DNA of 64,000 nucleotides from CAVQMC01 sp963713505 (GTDB lineage: Bacteria; Bacteroidota; Ignavibacteria; Ignavibacteriales; Ignavibacteriaceae), in NCBI GenBank assembly GCA_963713505.1, contig CAVQMC010000012.1, forward strand, positions 1 to 64,000, given 5' to 3'. Every line of letters starts with the position of its first letter. The stretch's first letter is position 1. The position numbers were made by a program, and so were the translations under genes. Positions 35,017 through 43,208 of this stretch are shown here, piece by piece. The notes under the pieces were generated by a model, which was given only the letters and a program-made list of their open reading frames with translations, did no database searches and had not been told where the DNA came from.

Positions 35017-36747
35017 TCACTTTAATTCAAACTTTTTCATTTTACGCCATAAAGTAGATGGATTAATATTCAACTCTTTAGCTGTAAGCGCTCTGTTCCA
35101 TTTATTGTTATGTAATGCAGTTAGAATCATTTCCCTTTCGGCATCAAAAATATTATTTTTTTTGTTTCCATTTTTTTCATTTACATGAATAAATTTTGTG
35201 TTTCTTAATCTCTTAGGTAAATGTTCAACTTGAATTATTTCTCCGCTGCAAAGTATAAAACAATGCTCAATTACATTTTCCAGCTCGCGTACATTTCCCG
35301 GCCAGTTGTATTCGGAAATTATATCATAAGCAGAAGAGGAAAAATGTTTTATATTCTTTTTAAATCTTTCATTAAAACGTTCTATAAAATGATTTACTAA
35401 AAGCGGAAGGTCGTCTTTCCTTTCGCGCAATGCCGGAAGGTGAACGTTAATTACATTTATTCGATAGTAAAGATCTTCTCTAAAGTTTCCGGTTGCAATT
35501 TCTTCCGCAAGATTTTTATTAGTTGCCGCAATTACTCTCGTATTCATTTTAATAGTTTTATTCCCGCCTACTCTTTCAAACTCTTTTGTCTCCAGCACTC
35601 TTAATAATTTTGTTTGAACCGCTAGAGATAAGTCCCCGATTTCATCTAAGAATAATGTTCCATCCTGTGCTGATTCGAATCTGCCGGTTTTAGTTTTTAT
35701 TGCGCCGGTAAAAGAACCTTTTTCATGTCCGAACAATTCACTTTCAATTAAAGACTCCACAAATGCACTGCAGTTAACAGCCACAAACGGTCCTGTGCGC
35801 CTGTTGCTTTTAAGATGAATTGCTCTTGCGGCTAATTCTTTCCCTGTTCCACTTTCCCCTGTTATTAAAACCGAACTGTCAGTTTGAGCGACACTTTCGA
35901 GTACAGAAATAATTTGTTTTATTTCTTTATTCTTCCCGATTATATTTTCGTATTTATAAACTTCGTCAAGGTGAGCGGATAGATTTTTAATTTCGGAAAT
36001 ATCGACAAATGTTTCTACTGCACCTATTTTTTTATCCTGGTTATCTTTTAAAATTGCAGAGTTCACTCTAATAGGAACTCTTTTCCCTGCTTTTTGTTCA
36101 ATCATCAATTCATTGCCAAAAGTAGTTTTACCTTTGTGCATTGTTTCTTCCATGTGGCAGCCGTTCCTACATAAAGAAGAATTAAAAATTTCCCAGCATT
36201 TTTTTCCTATTGCTTCCGATTTTTTGTAGCCCGTTATATCCACAGCTGAATTGTTAAAAGACGTTACGTTCCAATCATTATCAATTGTAAATGTTCCTTC
36301 TATATTGCTGTTGAAAATTGCATCAAGTTTATTCCGCTGATCAATTAACTGCGAAGTTTTTTTCTCAAGTTCTTCCGCCATTAAAAGCATTTCTTTTATA
36401 TTGCGGAAAACCAAAACAACACTGCTCACTTTATCGGATTTCATTATCGGTGTAATTGATGCAAGTACATTTATAAAATTGCCTTGTTTGTCTTTAATTT
36501 TAAAAGGCAGATTAGAATACATCCGCTTTTCAGAAATTACTTCGGTAATAAACCGGGATTCATTTCCTTTCTTTTTAAATATTATTGAACATGGTTCCCC
36601 GACAACCTTGTCTTCGGAAAGTCCTGTAATTCTGGAAGCAGCTTCATTAAATATTATAATATTCATGTCTGTTCCTATCACTACAATTCCATCCGGGATT
36701 ATCGCCGCTTCTTTATGTTGATCAATTATAGTTTGGAAGTCTTTCAT
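35017..36747 (-). CDS. sigma-54-dependent PAS-domain transcriptional activator
   Basis: The product has 576 residues. Two PAS domains (about 12-120 and 140-250; VIGTDMNIIIFNEAASRITG and NDWNVTSFNNSAVDITGYKK) sense a ligand or redox state. The second contains EIFNSSLCRNGCHMEETMH, with clustered Cys/His that could bind metal or heme. The AAA+ domain (about 270-500) has Walker A ITGESGTGKELAARAI, the sigma-54 contact loop HEKGSFTGA and Walker B GTLFLDEIGDL. A Fis-type helix-turn-helix ends the protein (LNINPSTLWRKMKKFEL). It is divergent from the octaheme cytochrome gene and probably activates it. Confidence 0.92.
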   Translation of the reverse strand: MKDFQTIIDQHKEAAIIPDGIVVIGTDMNIIIFNEAASRITGLSEDKVVGEPCSIIFKKKGNESRFITEVISEKRMYSNLPFKIKDKQGNFINVLASITPIMKSDKVSSVVLVFRNIKEMLLMAEELEKKTSQLIDQRNKLDAIFNSNIEGTFTIDNDWNVTSFNNSAVDITGYKKSEAIGKKCWEIFNSSLCRNGCHMEETMHKGKTTFGNELMIEQKAGKRVPIRVNSAILKDNQDKKIGAVETFVDISEIKNLSAHLDEVYKYENIIGKNKEIKQIISVLESVAQTDSSVLITGESGTGKELAARAIHLKSNRRTGPFVAVNCSAFVESLIESELFGHEKGSFTGAIKTKTGRFESAQDGTLFLDEIGDLSLAVQTKLLRVLETKEFERVGGNKTIKMNTRVIAATNKNLAEEIATGNFREDLYYRINVINVHLPALRERKDDLPLLVNHFIERFNERFKKNIKHFSSSAYDIISEYNWPGNVRELENVIEHCFILCSGEIIQVEHLPKRLRNTKFIHVNEKNGNKKNNIFDAEREMILTALHNNKWNRALTAKELNINPSTLWRKMKKFELK

Positions 36748-36779
36748 TTCGATTAAATAGATTTATACATCTAATATCT

Positions 36780-36835
36780 ATTGCAAAATATTGCACATTT
36801 TTTTTAAATGCAATAAAATATTGCGATAATGCAAG
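36780..36835. promoter_or_regulatory. cluster of TTGCA/TGCAA repeats, candidate activator binding sites
   Basis: Within 56 bases there are five copies of TTGC or its complement: ttgcaaaatattgca, then tgcaata-aaa-tattgcg (a near-perfect inverted repeat), then ttgcgataatgcaa. They lie just upstream of the sigma-54 activator start and about 60-110 bases from the candidate -24/-12 promoter of the cytochrome. This is where upstream activating sequences for such regulators are found. Binding is inferred. Confidence 0.5.
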
Positions 36836-36885
36836 AAATTTCATTATAAACATTCTAAATTAGTTAAAAATCAAACTTTTATTAA

Positions 36886-36900
36886 TGGTACTTTAATTGA
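36886..36900 (+). promoter_or_regulatory. candidate sigma-54 (-24/-12) promoter of the octaheme cytochrome
   Basis: The sequence TGGTACTTTAATTGA has the -24 GG and the -12 TTG with the exact 11-base register of the consensus TGGCAC-N5-TTGC; the last C is A. It lies about 100 bases upstream of the cytochrome start and next to a divergent sigma-54 activator gene. Such matches can occur by chance in AT-rich DNA. Confidence 0.4.
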
Positions 36901-36998
36901 ATTTAATTCAAAATGAGAAATTATCTAATGACAAAATCTTATTGTTTTAACGTAATAATAAATGCATACAAAAAATCAAAATAAATGAGGAATAAATA

Positions 36999-38366
36999 TT
37001 GAAGAATACATTATTAGTTTTTTCTATCTCTAGCATACTATTGTTTAGTCAATCGCATAAAGATAGAATTCAAGGTCCGTTCGAAACTCCGCAGGATGTA
37101 ACAAACACTTGTTTAATGTGTCATGAAAATGCCGCTAAAGAAGTTATGAGCACAAGCCACTGGACATGGCTGGATGAAAAATTTACAAATGAAAATAATC
37201 AGACAGTTCAAAGAGGTAAAATAAATTTCATAAATAATTTTTGTATCGCCGTACCTTCAAATAATCCTAGATGCACAAGCTGTCATACAGGTTACGGCTG
37301 GGTTGATGCCTCTTTTGATTTCAGTAAAGAAGAAAATGTAGATTGCTTGATTTGTCATGATCAAACCGGAACTTATAAAAAGACTCCTACCGGAGCTGGA
37401 ATGCCGGATAAATATGTTGATCTTGAAAAAGTTGCTCAGAGTGTTGGAATTCCCACGAGGAATAATTGCGGTGCTTGTCATTTTAACGGCGGCGGCGGAA
37501 CGGGTGTAAAACATGGAGATCTAGATGGCAGTTTATATAATCCTACTTTCGATATTGATGTTCACATGGGAAAGTTCAATTTTGAATGTATTGATTGTCA
37601 TTCCAGCAGATATTTCAAACATAAAATATTAGGCGCAAGTCATGGTTCTATGGCGGCAAATGCTAATCATATTTACTGCACCGACTGCCACAAAAGTAAA
37701 ATCCACCAGAATGCAACAATAAACAGACACTTAAATACAGTTGCCTGCGAGACATGTCATATTCCTGAATTCGCTAAAGTAGAACCGACTAAAGTTTGGT
37801 GGGATTGGTCTAAAGCCGGTGAAGATAAACCTGCTGCAAAAGATAAAGATGGAAATGAAATATATAATAAAATGAAAGGTGAATTTAAATGGGCAAAGGA
37901 TGTTGTACCAACTTACAAATGGTATAACGGCAGTGCGGATTATTATTCATTCGGAGATAAAATTGATTCTGCAAAAATAGTAATGCTTAATTCTCTAAAC
38001 GGCGATATAAAAGATCCTAATTCTAAAATTGCTCCGTTTAAAGTTATGCGAGGGAAACAAATTTATGATTCACAAAACGATTATTTAATTATTCCTAAGC
38101 TTTTCGGCGAAGGTGGATACTGGAAAACATATGATTGGAATGCAGCTTCAGAGTTAGGTATGAAAGTAGTTAATCTTCCTTATTCAGGGCATTATTCTTT
38201 CATAGAAACTGAAATGTTCTGGCCAATAAATCATATGATCGCACCGAAAGAAGATGCACTAAAGTGCACATCATGTCACGGTGTTAAAGCAAATAGATTG
38301 AATTGGAAAGCTTTAGGTTATTCTGGCGATCCGATGAATGTTGGAGCAAGAAAATTTGATAATTGA
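36999..38366 (+). CDS. octaheme c-type cytochrome, tetrathionate-reductase (OTR) family
   Basis: The product has 455 residues, a signal peptide (1-17) and exactly eight CxxCH heme motifs: CLMCH, CTSCH, CLICH, CGACH, CIDCH, CTDCH, CETCH and CTSCH. TCLMCHENAAKEVMSTSHWT and VACETCHIPEFAKVEPTKVW, then AGEDKPAAKDKDG, match the octaheme tetrathionate reductase family. Members reduce tetrathionate, nitrite or hydroxylamine in vitro. It should be periplasmic and fed by quinol or small cytochromes. The start is TTG at 36999, supported by atgagg eight bases upstream. It begins a plus-strand run of genes with a radical SAM protein and NifX-like proteins. Confidence 0.9.
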   Translation: MKNTLLVFSISSILLFSQSHKDRIQGPFETPQDVTNTCLMCHENAAKEVMSTSHWTWLDEKFTNENNQTVQRGKINFINNFCIAVPSNNPRCTSCHTGYGWVDASFDFSKEENVDCLICHDQTGTYKKTPTGAGMPDKYVDLEKVAQSVGIPTRNNCGACHFNGGGGTGVKHGDLDGSLYNPTFDIDVHMGKFNFECIDCHSSRYFKHKILGASHGSMAANANHIYCTDCHKSKIHQNATINRHLNTVACETCHIPEFAKVEPTKVWWDWSKAGEDKPAAKDKDGNEIYNKMKGEFKWAKDVVPTYKWYNGSADYYSFGDKIDSAKIVMLNSLNGDIKDPNSKIAPFKVMRGKQIYDSQNDYLIIPKLFGEGGYWKTYDWNAASELGMKVVNLPYSGHYSFIETEMFWPINHMIAPKEDALKCTSCHGVKANRLNWKALGYSGDPMNVGARKFDN

Positions 38367-38433
38367 AAATTATTAATATTAGTTGAAGAAGCGGCTGTTG
38401 ATTTACGCTTTATTTAATAAAAAGATAAAGTAT

Positions 38434-38685
38434 ATGAAAAAATTAGAAATACCAATTTCAATTAATCAGTTAGCATTTCTGCAGGCTTACTTGTACGAAA
38501 TATTTAGTGTAGAAAAAAACTGCAATAACAGCTTTAAATATACCGAATGGTATTGCAGGGAATATTATTCTGAGGATGAGTTAAAACTAATTATGGATTT
38601 CTTCAAAGGATTGGGAATAAAATGCGACCTTGATATAATAAGAAAAATAGACGTGCAAAAATTATCCGGTGAAATAAATGTTTAG
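38434..38685 (+). CDS. small hypothetical protein
   Basis: The product has 83 residues, soluble, acidic and helical (MKKLEIPISINQLAFLQAYL, then YEIFSVEKNC, YCREYYSEDELKLIMDFFKG). I prefer the ATG at 38434 over an upstream in-frame start at 38383 because it follows 'aaagataaagt' and gives a natural N-terminus. Three Cys are present but no motif. It lies 67 bases after the cytochrome and 31 before the radical SAM gene, so it is probably cotranscribed with them. No family recognised. Confidence 0.55.
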   Translation: MKKLEIPISINQLAFLQAYLYEIFSVEKNCNNSFKYTEWYCREYYSEDELKLIMDFFKGLGIKCDLDIIRKIDVQKLSGEINV

Positions 38686-38716
38686 TTCAATAAATAAAAA
38701 ATAGAAAATTAACTTT

Positions 38717-39682
38717 ATGTCGATTGTATTTGGTCCAATTCCTTCCCGCAGATTAGGCAGAAGTCTCGGAATAAATAATATTCCTCCGAAGATCTGCAGT
38801 TATTCCTGTGTTTACTGCCAGATAGGATTAACAGATTTAATGTTAATTGATCGGAAAGAGTTTTTAAGTCCGGATAATATTAATACTGAAGTTTCCCAAA
38901 GGGTTAATCAATTAAAAAAAGCAAATGAAAAAATTGATTATTTAACTTTTGTCCCGGATGGCGAACCGACATTGGATTTAAATATAGGAAGAGAAATTGA
39001 TTTATTAAAGCCTTTAAACATTAAAATTGCTGTAATTACTAATTCCTCTTTGCTTTGGGATGAACAAGCTAGAAAAGATTTATTGAAAGCTGATTTAGTA
39101 TCTGTAAAAATTGACACTGTAAATGAAAATGAGTGGCATAAAATAAATAGACCAAATAGAAAACTAAAATTTCAAGAGATAATATCCGGCTTAAAGATTT
39201 TTGCTTCTGATTATAAAAATAAATTATTAACAGAAACAATGCTGGTCAAAGATATAAACGATAGTGAAGAATCATTAAATAACACAGCAAAATTAATTAG
39301 TGAATTACAACCTGATAAAGCTTTTATACTAACTCCGGTTCGTCCGCCGGCTGAAAAATTTGTCGAATCTCCTTCCGAAGAAAAAATAAATTTGGCTTAT
39401 AAAATTTTTTATGATCACAATATTGATACGAATTTTTTAATATTTAACGAAGGAACCGATTTTGTTTATTCTTCCGATGCCGAAAAAGAATTGTTAAGCA
39501 TACTTGCAGTTCATCCGATGCGTAAAGATGCTGTGGAGACTTTTCTATTTAAAGCTAAAACCGATTGGTCATTAATTGAAAGTCTTATAAAACAGGATTT
39601 ACTAAAAGAAATAAACTACGGCGGATATTTATATTATTTAAGAAAAATGATGAAAAAGAATCATAAAATAAATTCTGTTTAA
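38717..39682 (+). CDS. radical SAM protein, COG0731-like
   Basis: The product has 321 residues. The N-terminus MSIVFGPIPSRRLGRSLGIN leads to the cluster motif CSYSCVYCQIG (Cys-x3-Cys-x2-Cys), and LTFVPDGEPTLDLNIGREID follows. This GPxPSRRLGxSLGIN signature marks the COG0731 group of uncharacterised radical SAM proteins common in anaerobes. A C-terminal region (about 245-310; LLSILAVHPMRKDAVETFLF) looks like a winged helix. It is followed by three NifX-like genes. Radical SAM plus NifX-like proteins recalls NifB-type cluster assembly, but no NifB hallmark beyond the radical SAM core is seen. Confidence 0.8.
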   Translation: MSIVFGPIPSRRLGRSLGINNIPPKICSYSCVYCQIGLTDLMLIDRKEFLSPDNINTEVSQRVNQLKKANEKIDYLTFVPDGEPTLDLNIGREIDLLKPLNIKIAVITNSSLLWDEQARKDLLKADLVSVKIDTVNENEWHKINRPNRKLKFQEIISGLKIFASDYKNKLLTETMLVKDINDSEESLNNTAKLISELQPDKAFILTPVRPPAEKFVESPSEEKINLAYKIFYDHNIDTNFLIFNEGTDFVYSSDAEKELLSILAVHPMRKDAVETFLFKAKTDWSLIESLIKQDLLKEINYGGYLYYLRKMMKKNHKINSV

Positions 39683-39710
39683 CAATAATTTGTGAAAGCA
39701 TATTCTTAAA

Positions 39711-40067
39711 ATGTTAATTGCAATTACATCAGAAGGACTTGGAAAGGATTCTTTAATTCCTAAAAATTTTCGTAAGGCACCTTGTATTGTTTTTTATGAT
39801 GTTGAAAAGAAATATTACCAAAGTTTTAAAAATCCATTTTCAAATTTGTTCGGCGGATCGGGAATTCAAACATGTCAATTTATAATTGAAAAAAACACAA
39901 ATGTTCTGATTGCCGATGGAATTGAACCAAGTATTTTGCGTTTACTTGATTCAGCCGATATAAAAGTTTATTGCGGGAATAATAAAAAAATCAAAGAAGC
40001 TGTAAATGAATATCTTGAAAATAAACTGGAAGAAAATAAAAATTTTGAAAAGTCAGTTATAGAATAA
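39711..40067 (+). CDS. NifX/NafY-like (dinitrogenase iron-molybdenum cofactor family) protein A
   Basis: The product has 118 residues. MLIAITSEGLGKDSLIPKNF is strand one, APCIVFYDVEKKYYQSFKNP strand two, and GGSGIQTCQFIIEKNTNVLI the glycine loop with helix. This is the order of the RNase-H-like NifX/NafY fold that carries Fe-S or FeMo-cofactor precursors. The Cys in GIQTCQF could be a cluster ligand. It is the first of four such small proteins within 2.6 kb. Nitrogenase structural genes are not visible, so a nitrogen-fixation role is not supported. Confidence 0.75.
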   Translation: MLIAITSEGLGKDSLIPKNFRKAPCIVFYDVEKKYYQSFKNPFSNLFGGSGIQTCQFIIEKNTNVLIADGIEPSILRLLDSADIKVYCGNNKKIKEAVNEYLENKLEENKNFEKSVIE

Positions 40068-40071
40068 AATA

Positions 40072-40473
40072 ATGAATGAATTTAAAATGAATGAACGAAT
40101 AGCTGTAGCTGTCGAAGAAAAAAATAATCGTGAAAAAGTAGCAGAAAATTTCATAAACTGCATAAAATTTAATGTAATTGAACTTGATAACAATAAACGA
40201 GTTTTAAAGACCGAAATAATATTTAATCCGTTAGCAGGAGAATTTGATAATTTTTGTCAACTACCGGCTTATATAAAGCAATTTAATATATCTACAATTA
40301 TAGTTGGTGAATTAGATGAAGATTCAATTGCTAACTTTCTTAAATACAATATAAATGTAATCTCTGCTCCCGGACTTTTATATGAAGAAACAATTAATCT
40401 TTTTATAAGAAATAAATTGAATGATTTAAAGATCTATACTCAAAAAAATAGTCACGAATTGTACCAAAATTGA
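40072..40473 (+). CDS. divergent NifX-like protein B
   Basis: The product has 133 residues. MNERIAVAVEEKNNREKVAE and FINCIKFNVIELDNNKRVLK, then YIKQFNISTIIVGELDEDS and ANFLKYNINVISAPG, follow the strand and helix order of the NifX fold. The glycine loop is weak (TIIVGELDEDSI). A second in-frame ATG lies at 40087, closer to the natural family start. It starts four bases after protein A and overlaps the region before protein C. Family membership is likely but less certain than for the neighbours. Confidence 0.6.
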   Translation: MNEFKMNERIAVAVEEKNNREKVAENFINCIKFNVIELDNNKRVLKTEIIFNPLAGEFDNFCQLPAYIKQFNISTIIVGELDEDSIANFLKYNINVISAPGLLYEETINLFIRNKLNDLKIYTQKNSHELYQN

Positions 40474-40487
40474 AAAGTGGGTTTGAA

Positions 40488-40808
40488 ATGAAAATAGCAG
40501 TAATGACAAAGGATAAGACGGCAGATTCTATTGTATCAGAATGGTTTGCACGTTCTCCGTATATAACTATTTATGATACTGAAACTAAAAAGTATTCAAT
40601 GTTCGTAAATAAAGAATATCTAAGTGCAGATAAAGCCGGAATAAAGACCGCTGAGTTATTAATTATAAATAATATTGATATTCTTTTAACAAAAGAAATC
40701 GGTACAAAAGCCTATTCGGTTCTAGTTAAAGAACATATAATAATTGAATTGGTACCAAAAGGCAGTGTAGTTAAAAATTTAATCGAACAATTCATATCAA
40801 ATAATTGA
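40488..40808 (+). CDS. NifX-like protein C
   Basis: The product has 106 residues from the ATG at 40488 (MKIAVMTKDKTADSIVSEWF); an earlier in-frame TTG at 40470 would overlap the preceding stop. ARSPYITIYDTETKKYSMFV and DKAGIKTAELLIINNIDILL, then KEIGTKAYSVLVKEHI, show the NifX order with the glycine-containing loops. It is followed after twelve bases by the arginine decarboxylase. It lacks the Cys seen in protein A, so any cluster would be held differently. Confidence 0.7.
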   Translation: MKIAVMTKDKTADSIVSEWFARSPYITIYDTETKKYSMFVNKEYLSADKAGIKTAELLIINNIDILLTKEIGTKAYSVLVKEHIIIELVPKGSVVKNLIEQFISNN

Positions 40809-40820
40809 AAGAATAAAAAC

Positions 40821-41366
40821 GTGTACGTACCATCAAAAATATTTTTTACCAAGGGAGTCGGAAGGCATAAAGATTACCTAAGTTCTTTTGAAGCAGCTTT
40901 AAGAAGTGCCGGTGTAGAAATCTGCAATTTGGTTACCGTCAGCAGCATTTTTCCTCCCGGATGTAAAAGAATCCCGCGGGAAGATGGTTTGAAAGAAATT
41001 CAGCCGGGACAAATTACATTTACTGTTATGGCAAGAAATTCCACTAACGAACCGAATAGATTAATCGCTGCTTCTATCGGTTGTGCTATTCCTGCCGATG
41101 GAACTCAATACGGATATCTTTCAGAATATCATCCTTATGGTGTAAAAGAAAAAATAGCAGGAGATTATGCTGAAGATTTAGCAGCACAAATGCTTGCTAC
41201 AACTTTGGGAGTAGAATTTGATCCTGAAACCGATTGGAATGAGAGAGAGCAGGTTTTTAGGATGTCAACCAAAATAGTTAAAACTTTTAATATTACTCAA
41301 ACTGCAGAAGGCAATAAAAATGGCTTGTGGACTACAGTTTTAACCGCTGCAATTTTATTGCCGTAA
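40821..41366 (+). CDS. pyruvoyl-dependent arginine decarboxylase
   Basis: The product has 181 residues. The proenzyme cleaves itself to form a pyruvoyl group and converts arginine to agmatine, the first step to putrescine and spermidine. VGRHKDYLSSFEAALRSAG, ICNLVTVSSIFPPGCKRIP with the Ser-Ser cleavage site, and AASIGCAIPADGTQYGYLSE are diagnostic of PvlArgDC. Length is typical. The start is GTG at 40821. It sits among NifX-like genes with small gaps; there is no obvious metabolic link between the two. Confidence 0.92.
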   Translation: MYVPSKIFFTKGVGRHKDYLSSFEAALRSAGVEICNLVTVSSIFPPGCKRIPREDGLKEIQPGQITFTVMARNSTNEPNRLIAASIGCAIPADGTQYGYLSEYHPYGVKEKIAGDYAEDLAAQMLATTLGVEFDPETDWNEREQVFRMSTKIVKTFNITQTAEGNKNGLWTTVLTAAILLP

Positions 41367-41378
41367 AAAGTGAGAAAT

Positions 41379-41774
41379 ATGAATTATGATAATGCAAAAT
41401 ATAAAGCATCTATAAGTCTTGATATAAAAACATACGAGATTGATGCAGCCGGACATGTAAACAATATAGTTTATATTAAATGGCTTGAGGATCTTAGATG
41501 CAAACTCTTTGAAAATATTATTCCAATTTATGAACTTCTATATCAAAATCTATATCCCGTGGTTACTTCGACAAATATCGTTTATAAAAAACAGCTTAAA
41601 ATAAATGATAAGCCTATTGCTACAATTTGGATAGACGATATTCAGCATAATATTATGATAATGAAAGTTAACTTTACGATTGATGAAAATTTATATGCAA
41701 TTGCGGAACAAAAATGCGTTCTATTAAATTTAACGGAAAATAAAATAGATAAAGTGCAATTGAAAAATTTATAA
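41379..41774 (+). CDS. acyl-CoA thioesterase, 4HBT/FatA-like hotdog family
   Basis: The product has 131 residues from the ATG at 41379 (an in-frame GTG lies at 41370). One hotdog domain carries TYEIDAAGHVNNIVYIKWLE, with the catalytic Asp and the GHVNN pattern of YbgC-like thioesterases. YPVVTSTNIVYKKQLKINDK and NLYAIAEQKCVLLNL follow. It should hydrolyse acyl-CoA in the cytoplasm. It begins just after the decarboxylase stop, so it is part of the same transcript. It differs from the thioesterase at 11249. Confidence 0.8.
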   Translation: MNYDNAKYKASISLDIKTYEIDAAGHVNNIVYIKWLEDLRCKLFENIIPIYELLYQNLYPVVTSTNIVYKKQLKINDKPIATIWIDDIQHNIMIMKVNFTIDENLYAIAEQKCVLLNLTENKIDKVQLKNL

Positions 41775-41810
41775 TTACCAAATGACAGGTTTATAAATAA
41801 AAGATGAAAA

Positions 41811-41924
41811 CCAAACTTTCCAACAATCACAGTCGTAAGAATGCTGGATATTTCAATGAATACAATAAAATTATATGAACCTGAAGGATTAATAATTTCG
41901 TTCAAGAAAATTTCCAAACAATAA
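41811..41924 (+). pseudogene. remnant of a MerR/HspR-type helix-turn-helix
   Basis: Without a start codon, one frame reads TITVVRMLDISMNTIKLYEP followed by EGLIISFKK. This is the DNA-binding helix-turn-helix of MerR-family regulators (usual pattern xxVAxxLxIsxxTLRxYExEGLI). It stops after 37 codons at 41922-41924; the dimerisation and effector parts are missing. It lies between the thioesterase and a fourth NifX-like gene. It may be a decayed regulator of the cluster. Confidence 0.68.
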
Positions 41925-41961
41925 TTATTTTAAAAAGCGGATATTAAAAGGAGTAAATTTC

Positions 41962-42312
41962 ATGCTGATACTTATCGCTTCCGATGATAAAAATTTAAAT
42001 AGTAAAATTGCAAAAAGATTCGGTCATGCAAATTATTATATTTTGTTTGATTCGGAAAAGAAATCATTTAAATCAATTAAGAATATAGAAGAAGGACATA
42101 ATCACGATACTTTTGAAGAATTTATAAATAATGGTGTTAAAAAATTTATTGTTGGAAACATCGGTCCAAATGCTTTTGAAGTTATAAATAAATCTAATAC
42201 TGAAATATATTTGGCAATAAAAATGACAGTTCAGGAAGCAATAAATAAATTAATCAATAAAGAATTGGAAAGGCTTTGGGAACCTACCGTTAAAAGTAGT
42301 ATTGGACGTTAA
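41962..42312 (+). CDS. NifX-like protein D
   Basis: The product has 116 residues. MLILIASDDKNLNSKIAKRF leads into GHANYYILFDSEKKSFKSIK, with the FGHAxY motif typical of the NifX/NafY family. FEEFINNGVKKFIVGNIGPN and AFEVINKSNTEIYLA complete the fold. It is the clearest family member of the four. A strong aaaggag ribosome site lies upstream. Carries or delivers metal clusters in characterised relatives; client unknown here. Confidence 0.82.
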   Translation: MLILIASDDKNLNSKIAKRFGHANYYILFDSEKKSFKSIKNIEEGHNHDTFEEFINNGVKKFIVGNIGPNAFEVINKSNTEIYLAIKMTVQEAINKLINKELERLWEPTVKSSIGR

Positions 42313-42345
42313 AAATTTAAATATCAATTCTAAAAGATCAAATAA

Positions 42346-42828
42346 TTATTTTTTATATTTAACCGGAATCCACAATTCCTCTTCCGACTCTGGATCTTCA
42401 TGTTTATATTTATCACCCATAACTGCAAAGTGAGGCCGATTATCTAATAAAAATTCGGAATTTGGCAGCCAGGTTTGAAAAATATATTTATAAGTTTCGG
42501 CTCCTTTGCCGGCCGGACCTTTATATATAAAAACCGCATATAATCCTTCGGGTGAGACTAAAGTCTCCATTTCATCGGGAATACTTTTAAAATCTTCAAC
42601 TTCGACAGCAGCCCATTTTTCAAATTTTTCATTTGGATCGAAATCATCAAAAAATAAAGGATTATATACTTCAATGGAATAAAGCTCAATGCCGATATTA
42701 TTTTTAATTTTCTTTTTATTTGGCATAAAACTTTTCCATAATTCAGCAGTTTTATTTTCCTCAAATGACATAATCATTTTTTTGCCTATAAATTTTTTCT
42801 CCGGAATTGAAATTATTTTAGGCTTCAT
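42346..42828 (-). CDS. GyrI-like effector-binding domain protein
   Basis: The product has 160 residues, a stand-alone GyrI/AraC effector-binding domain (SOUL-like fold). IISIPEKKFIGKKMIMSFEE, ELWKSFMPNKKKI, WAAVEVEDFKSIPDEMETLV and EGLYAVFIYKGPAGKG, then FQTWLPNSEFLLDNRPHFAV, match the family. Such domains bind small molecules or hydrolyse cyclic esters; no DNA-binding part is present. It is transcribed alone on the minus strand, converging with the NifX-like gene. Confidence 0.83.
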   Translation of the reverse strand: MKPKIISIPEKKFIGKKMIMSFEENKTAELWKSFMPNKKKIKNNIGIELYSIEVYNPLFFDDFDPNEKFEKWAAVEVEDFKSIPDEMETLVSPEGLYAVFIYKGPAGKGAETYKYIFQTWLPNSEFLLDNRPHFAVMGDKYKHEDPESEEELWIPVKYKK

Positions 42829-43208
42829 GAAAATTTCTTTATTAACAAATGGAATAATAAACTAATTACTCATTAAATTTATGAAAAATTTTAATTAAGG
42901 AGTGTTGGCTCTCTTGTTTTTATTATATTTTTAAAAATTTCTTCTTTACTTTAAGCCTCTATTTATCGCAGATCCATATCTTTTTAATACATTAATATTT
43001 TTTAATTATTAATATCCCAAAAACTATTGATACAAATTAATATTTGTTATATATTAAAAATCTATTAGAAAAGACGGCTATCTGAATACTCCTATTCCTC
43101 TGTTAAATAAATTTTTATTACAAAATTCCATTATTAAATATTTTCGAAGGTAATAAATCATAAAAAGTTAATTTCTCTTTGTTTTTATGAATAAACCGGA
43201 AGTAAAAA
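42829..43208. other. AT-rich intergenic region between divergent genes
   Basis: About 380 bases with no gene on either strand. It lies upstream of both the GyrI-like gene and the sigma-54 activator at 43209. I looked for a TGGCAC-N5-TTGC element and found none in correct register; 'ttggctctcttg' near 42905 has wrong spacing. No repeats or hairpins stand out. Confidence 0.6.

Noticed and set aside
39711..42312. A nitrogen-fixation (nif) cluster
   Set aside because: Only NifX-like small proteins and a generic radical SAM protein are present; there are no nifH, nifD, nifK, nifE or nifN homologues.
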